From a bacterium (lineage in GTDB: Bacteria; Krumholzibacteriota; Krumholzibacteriia; LZORAL124-64-63), in contig DAOVZQ010000187.1 in the NCBI GenBank assembly GCA_030635025.1, forward strand, positions 1-5,911: a DNA stretch of 5,911 nucleotides. The letters run 5' to 3'. This document shows, one piece after another, positions 5,583-5,911 of the stretch. A program made the translations under genes and the position numbers. The notes beneath the pieces are model-generated. The model was given only the letters and a program-made list of their open reading frames with translations. It made no database searches and was not told the origin of the DNA. The stretch's first letter is position 1. Every line of letters starts with the position of its first letter.

Positions 5583-5911
5583 ATGAACGAACAGCTACCG
5601 ACCGACACCCAGAGTTGCATCGACAGAGCATGGCCCTGTCAGGAATCCTGTTCCATCCAGCACTTCGAACTTCTGCGACAGTGTGACGTCCGTGGCTTGC
5701 TGCATTGCCACACGTCCTATGCCGACGGGGTCCACGATCTGGCCAAGATGGTCGGCATCGCCCACGAGCTCGGACTGGAGTACCTGGGCGTGACGGACAA
5801 GCTGCAGAGCGATTACTGCAGCGACGGACTGTGTTGTGAAAGCATGGCCAACCAGCGTGAAGAGGTCGGGCGTTTCAATGCCGTCTCCAACGGCTTCACC
5901 GTCCTGCACGG
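5583..5911 (+). CDS. PHP-domain phosphoesterase-like protein, PolX-PHP type, N-terminal part (3' end outside window)
   Basis: The frame from ATG 5583 stays open to the right edge, with 109 complete codons visible. PHP domains are metal-dependent phosphoesterases or exonucleases. Residues 35-50 (DVRGLLHCHTSYADGV) carry the first motif HxH at His41/His43 with Asp48. Residues 56-72 (MVGIAHELGLEYLGVTD) form the following helix and strand, and SDYCSDGL...REEVGRFN and FTVLHG continue the pattern of PHP modules attached to PolX DNA polymerases (LHCHTTYSDG...YLGI.DHSKS...GL). Here the domain begins about 35 residues from the N-terminus, so no polymerase domain precedes it. The usual TDH/CDH histidine is Lys73 (TDK), a change at a metal-site position. 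There are eight cysteines, three in CIDRAWPCQESC (12-23). Start support is modest: AGG at 5578-5580 is too close and AGGGA at 5565-5569 is 13 bases away. Confidence 0.78.
   Translation, partial: MNEQLPTDTQSCIDRAWPCQESCSIQHFELLRQCDVRGLLHCHTSYADGVHDLAKMVGIAHELGLEYLGVTDKLQSDYCSDGLCCESMANQREEVGRFNAVSNGFTVLH

Noticed and set aside
5595..5909. Minus-strand ORF opposite the PHP-domain gene
   Set aside because: The plus strand has clear PHP motifs; the reverse translation shows no family features.

Overview
The window looks like chromosomal DNA from an uncultured, moderately GC-rich Gram-negative-type bacterium. Two things point to the FCB superphylum or nearby candidate phyla (Krumholzibacteriota, Eisenbacteria-like MAGs): the futalosine-pathway menaquinone gene mqnE, and a large secreted beta-rich protein whose N-terminal style (signal peptide, then ATIGVYFD...) I associate with those groups. 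The placement is from memory of protein style, not a search, and is tentative.

Layout, left to right. (1) The 3' end of a small all-helical, DUF309-like protein (to 367, + strand). (2) mqnE, the radical SAM aminofutalosine synthase (439-1530, +). (3) A 29-nt convergent gap with a short inverted repeat. (4) A secreted protein of 474 residues and unknown function (1560-2984, -). (5) A 124-nt gap holding inverted repeats. (6) A DUF222/13E12-type HNH endonuclease-like protein (start corrected to 4125; 3109-4125, -). (7) A 377-nt divergent intergenic region (4126-4502) with a promoter and structured leader for the HNH gene, an AT-rich core and a C-rich, G-poor tract. (8) A PLP fold-type II serine/threonine dehydratase or serine racemase (start corrected to 4503; 4503-5468, +). 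(9) A 114-nt gap with a plausible promoter. (10) The 5' part of a stand-alone PHP-domain protein resembling the PHP module of PolX DNA polymerases (5583 to the right edge, +).

The plus-strand genes are housekeeping or metabolic (quinone synthesis, amino-acid metabolism, phosphoesterase-like). The two minus-strand genes in the middle form a separate block that appears less GC-rich by eye and could be acquired cargo. The genes do not form one obvious pathway. No RNA gene, CRISPR array, transposase or classical mobile-element end was seen.

The most notable regulatory signal is in the HNH-gene leader. A 30-nt near-palindrome pairs exactly with the Shine-Dalgarno sequence and competes with an alternative upstream hairpin, as expected of a translational switch. 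I did not find a clear new multi-gene system. The best leads for novelty are that leader, the tandem-domain secreted protein and the altered metal-site motif of the PHP protein.
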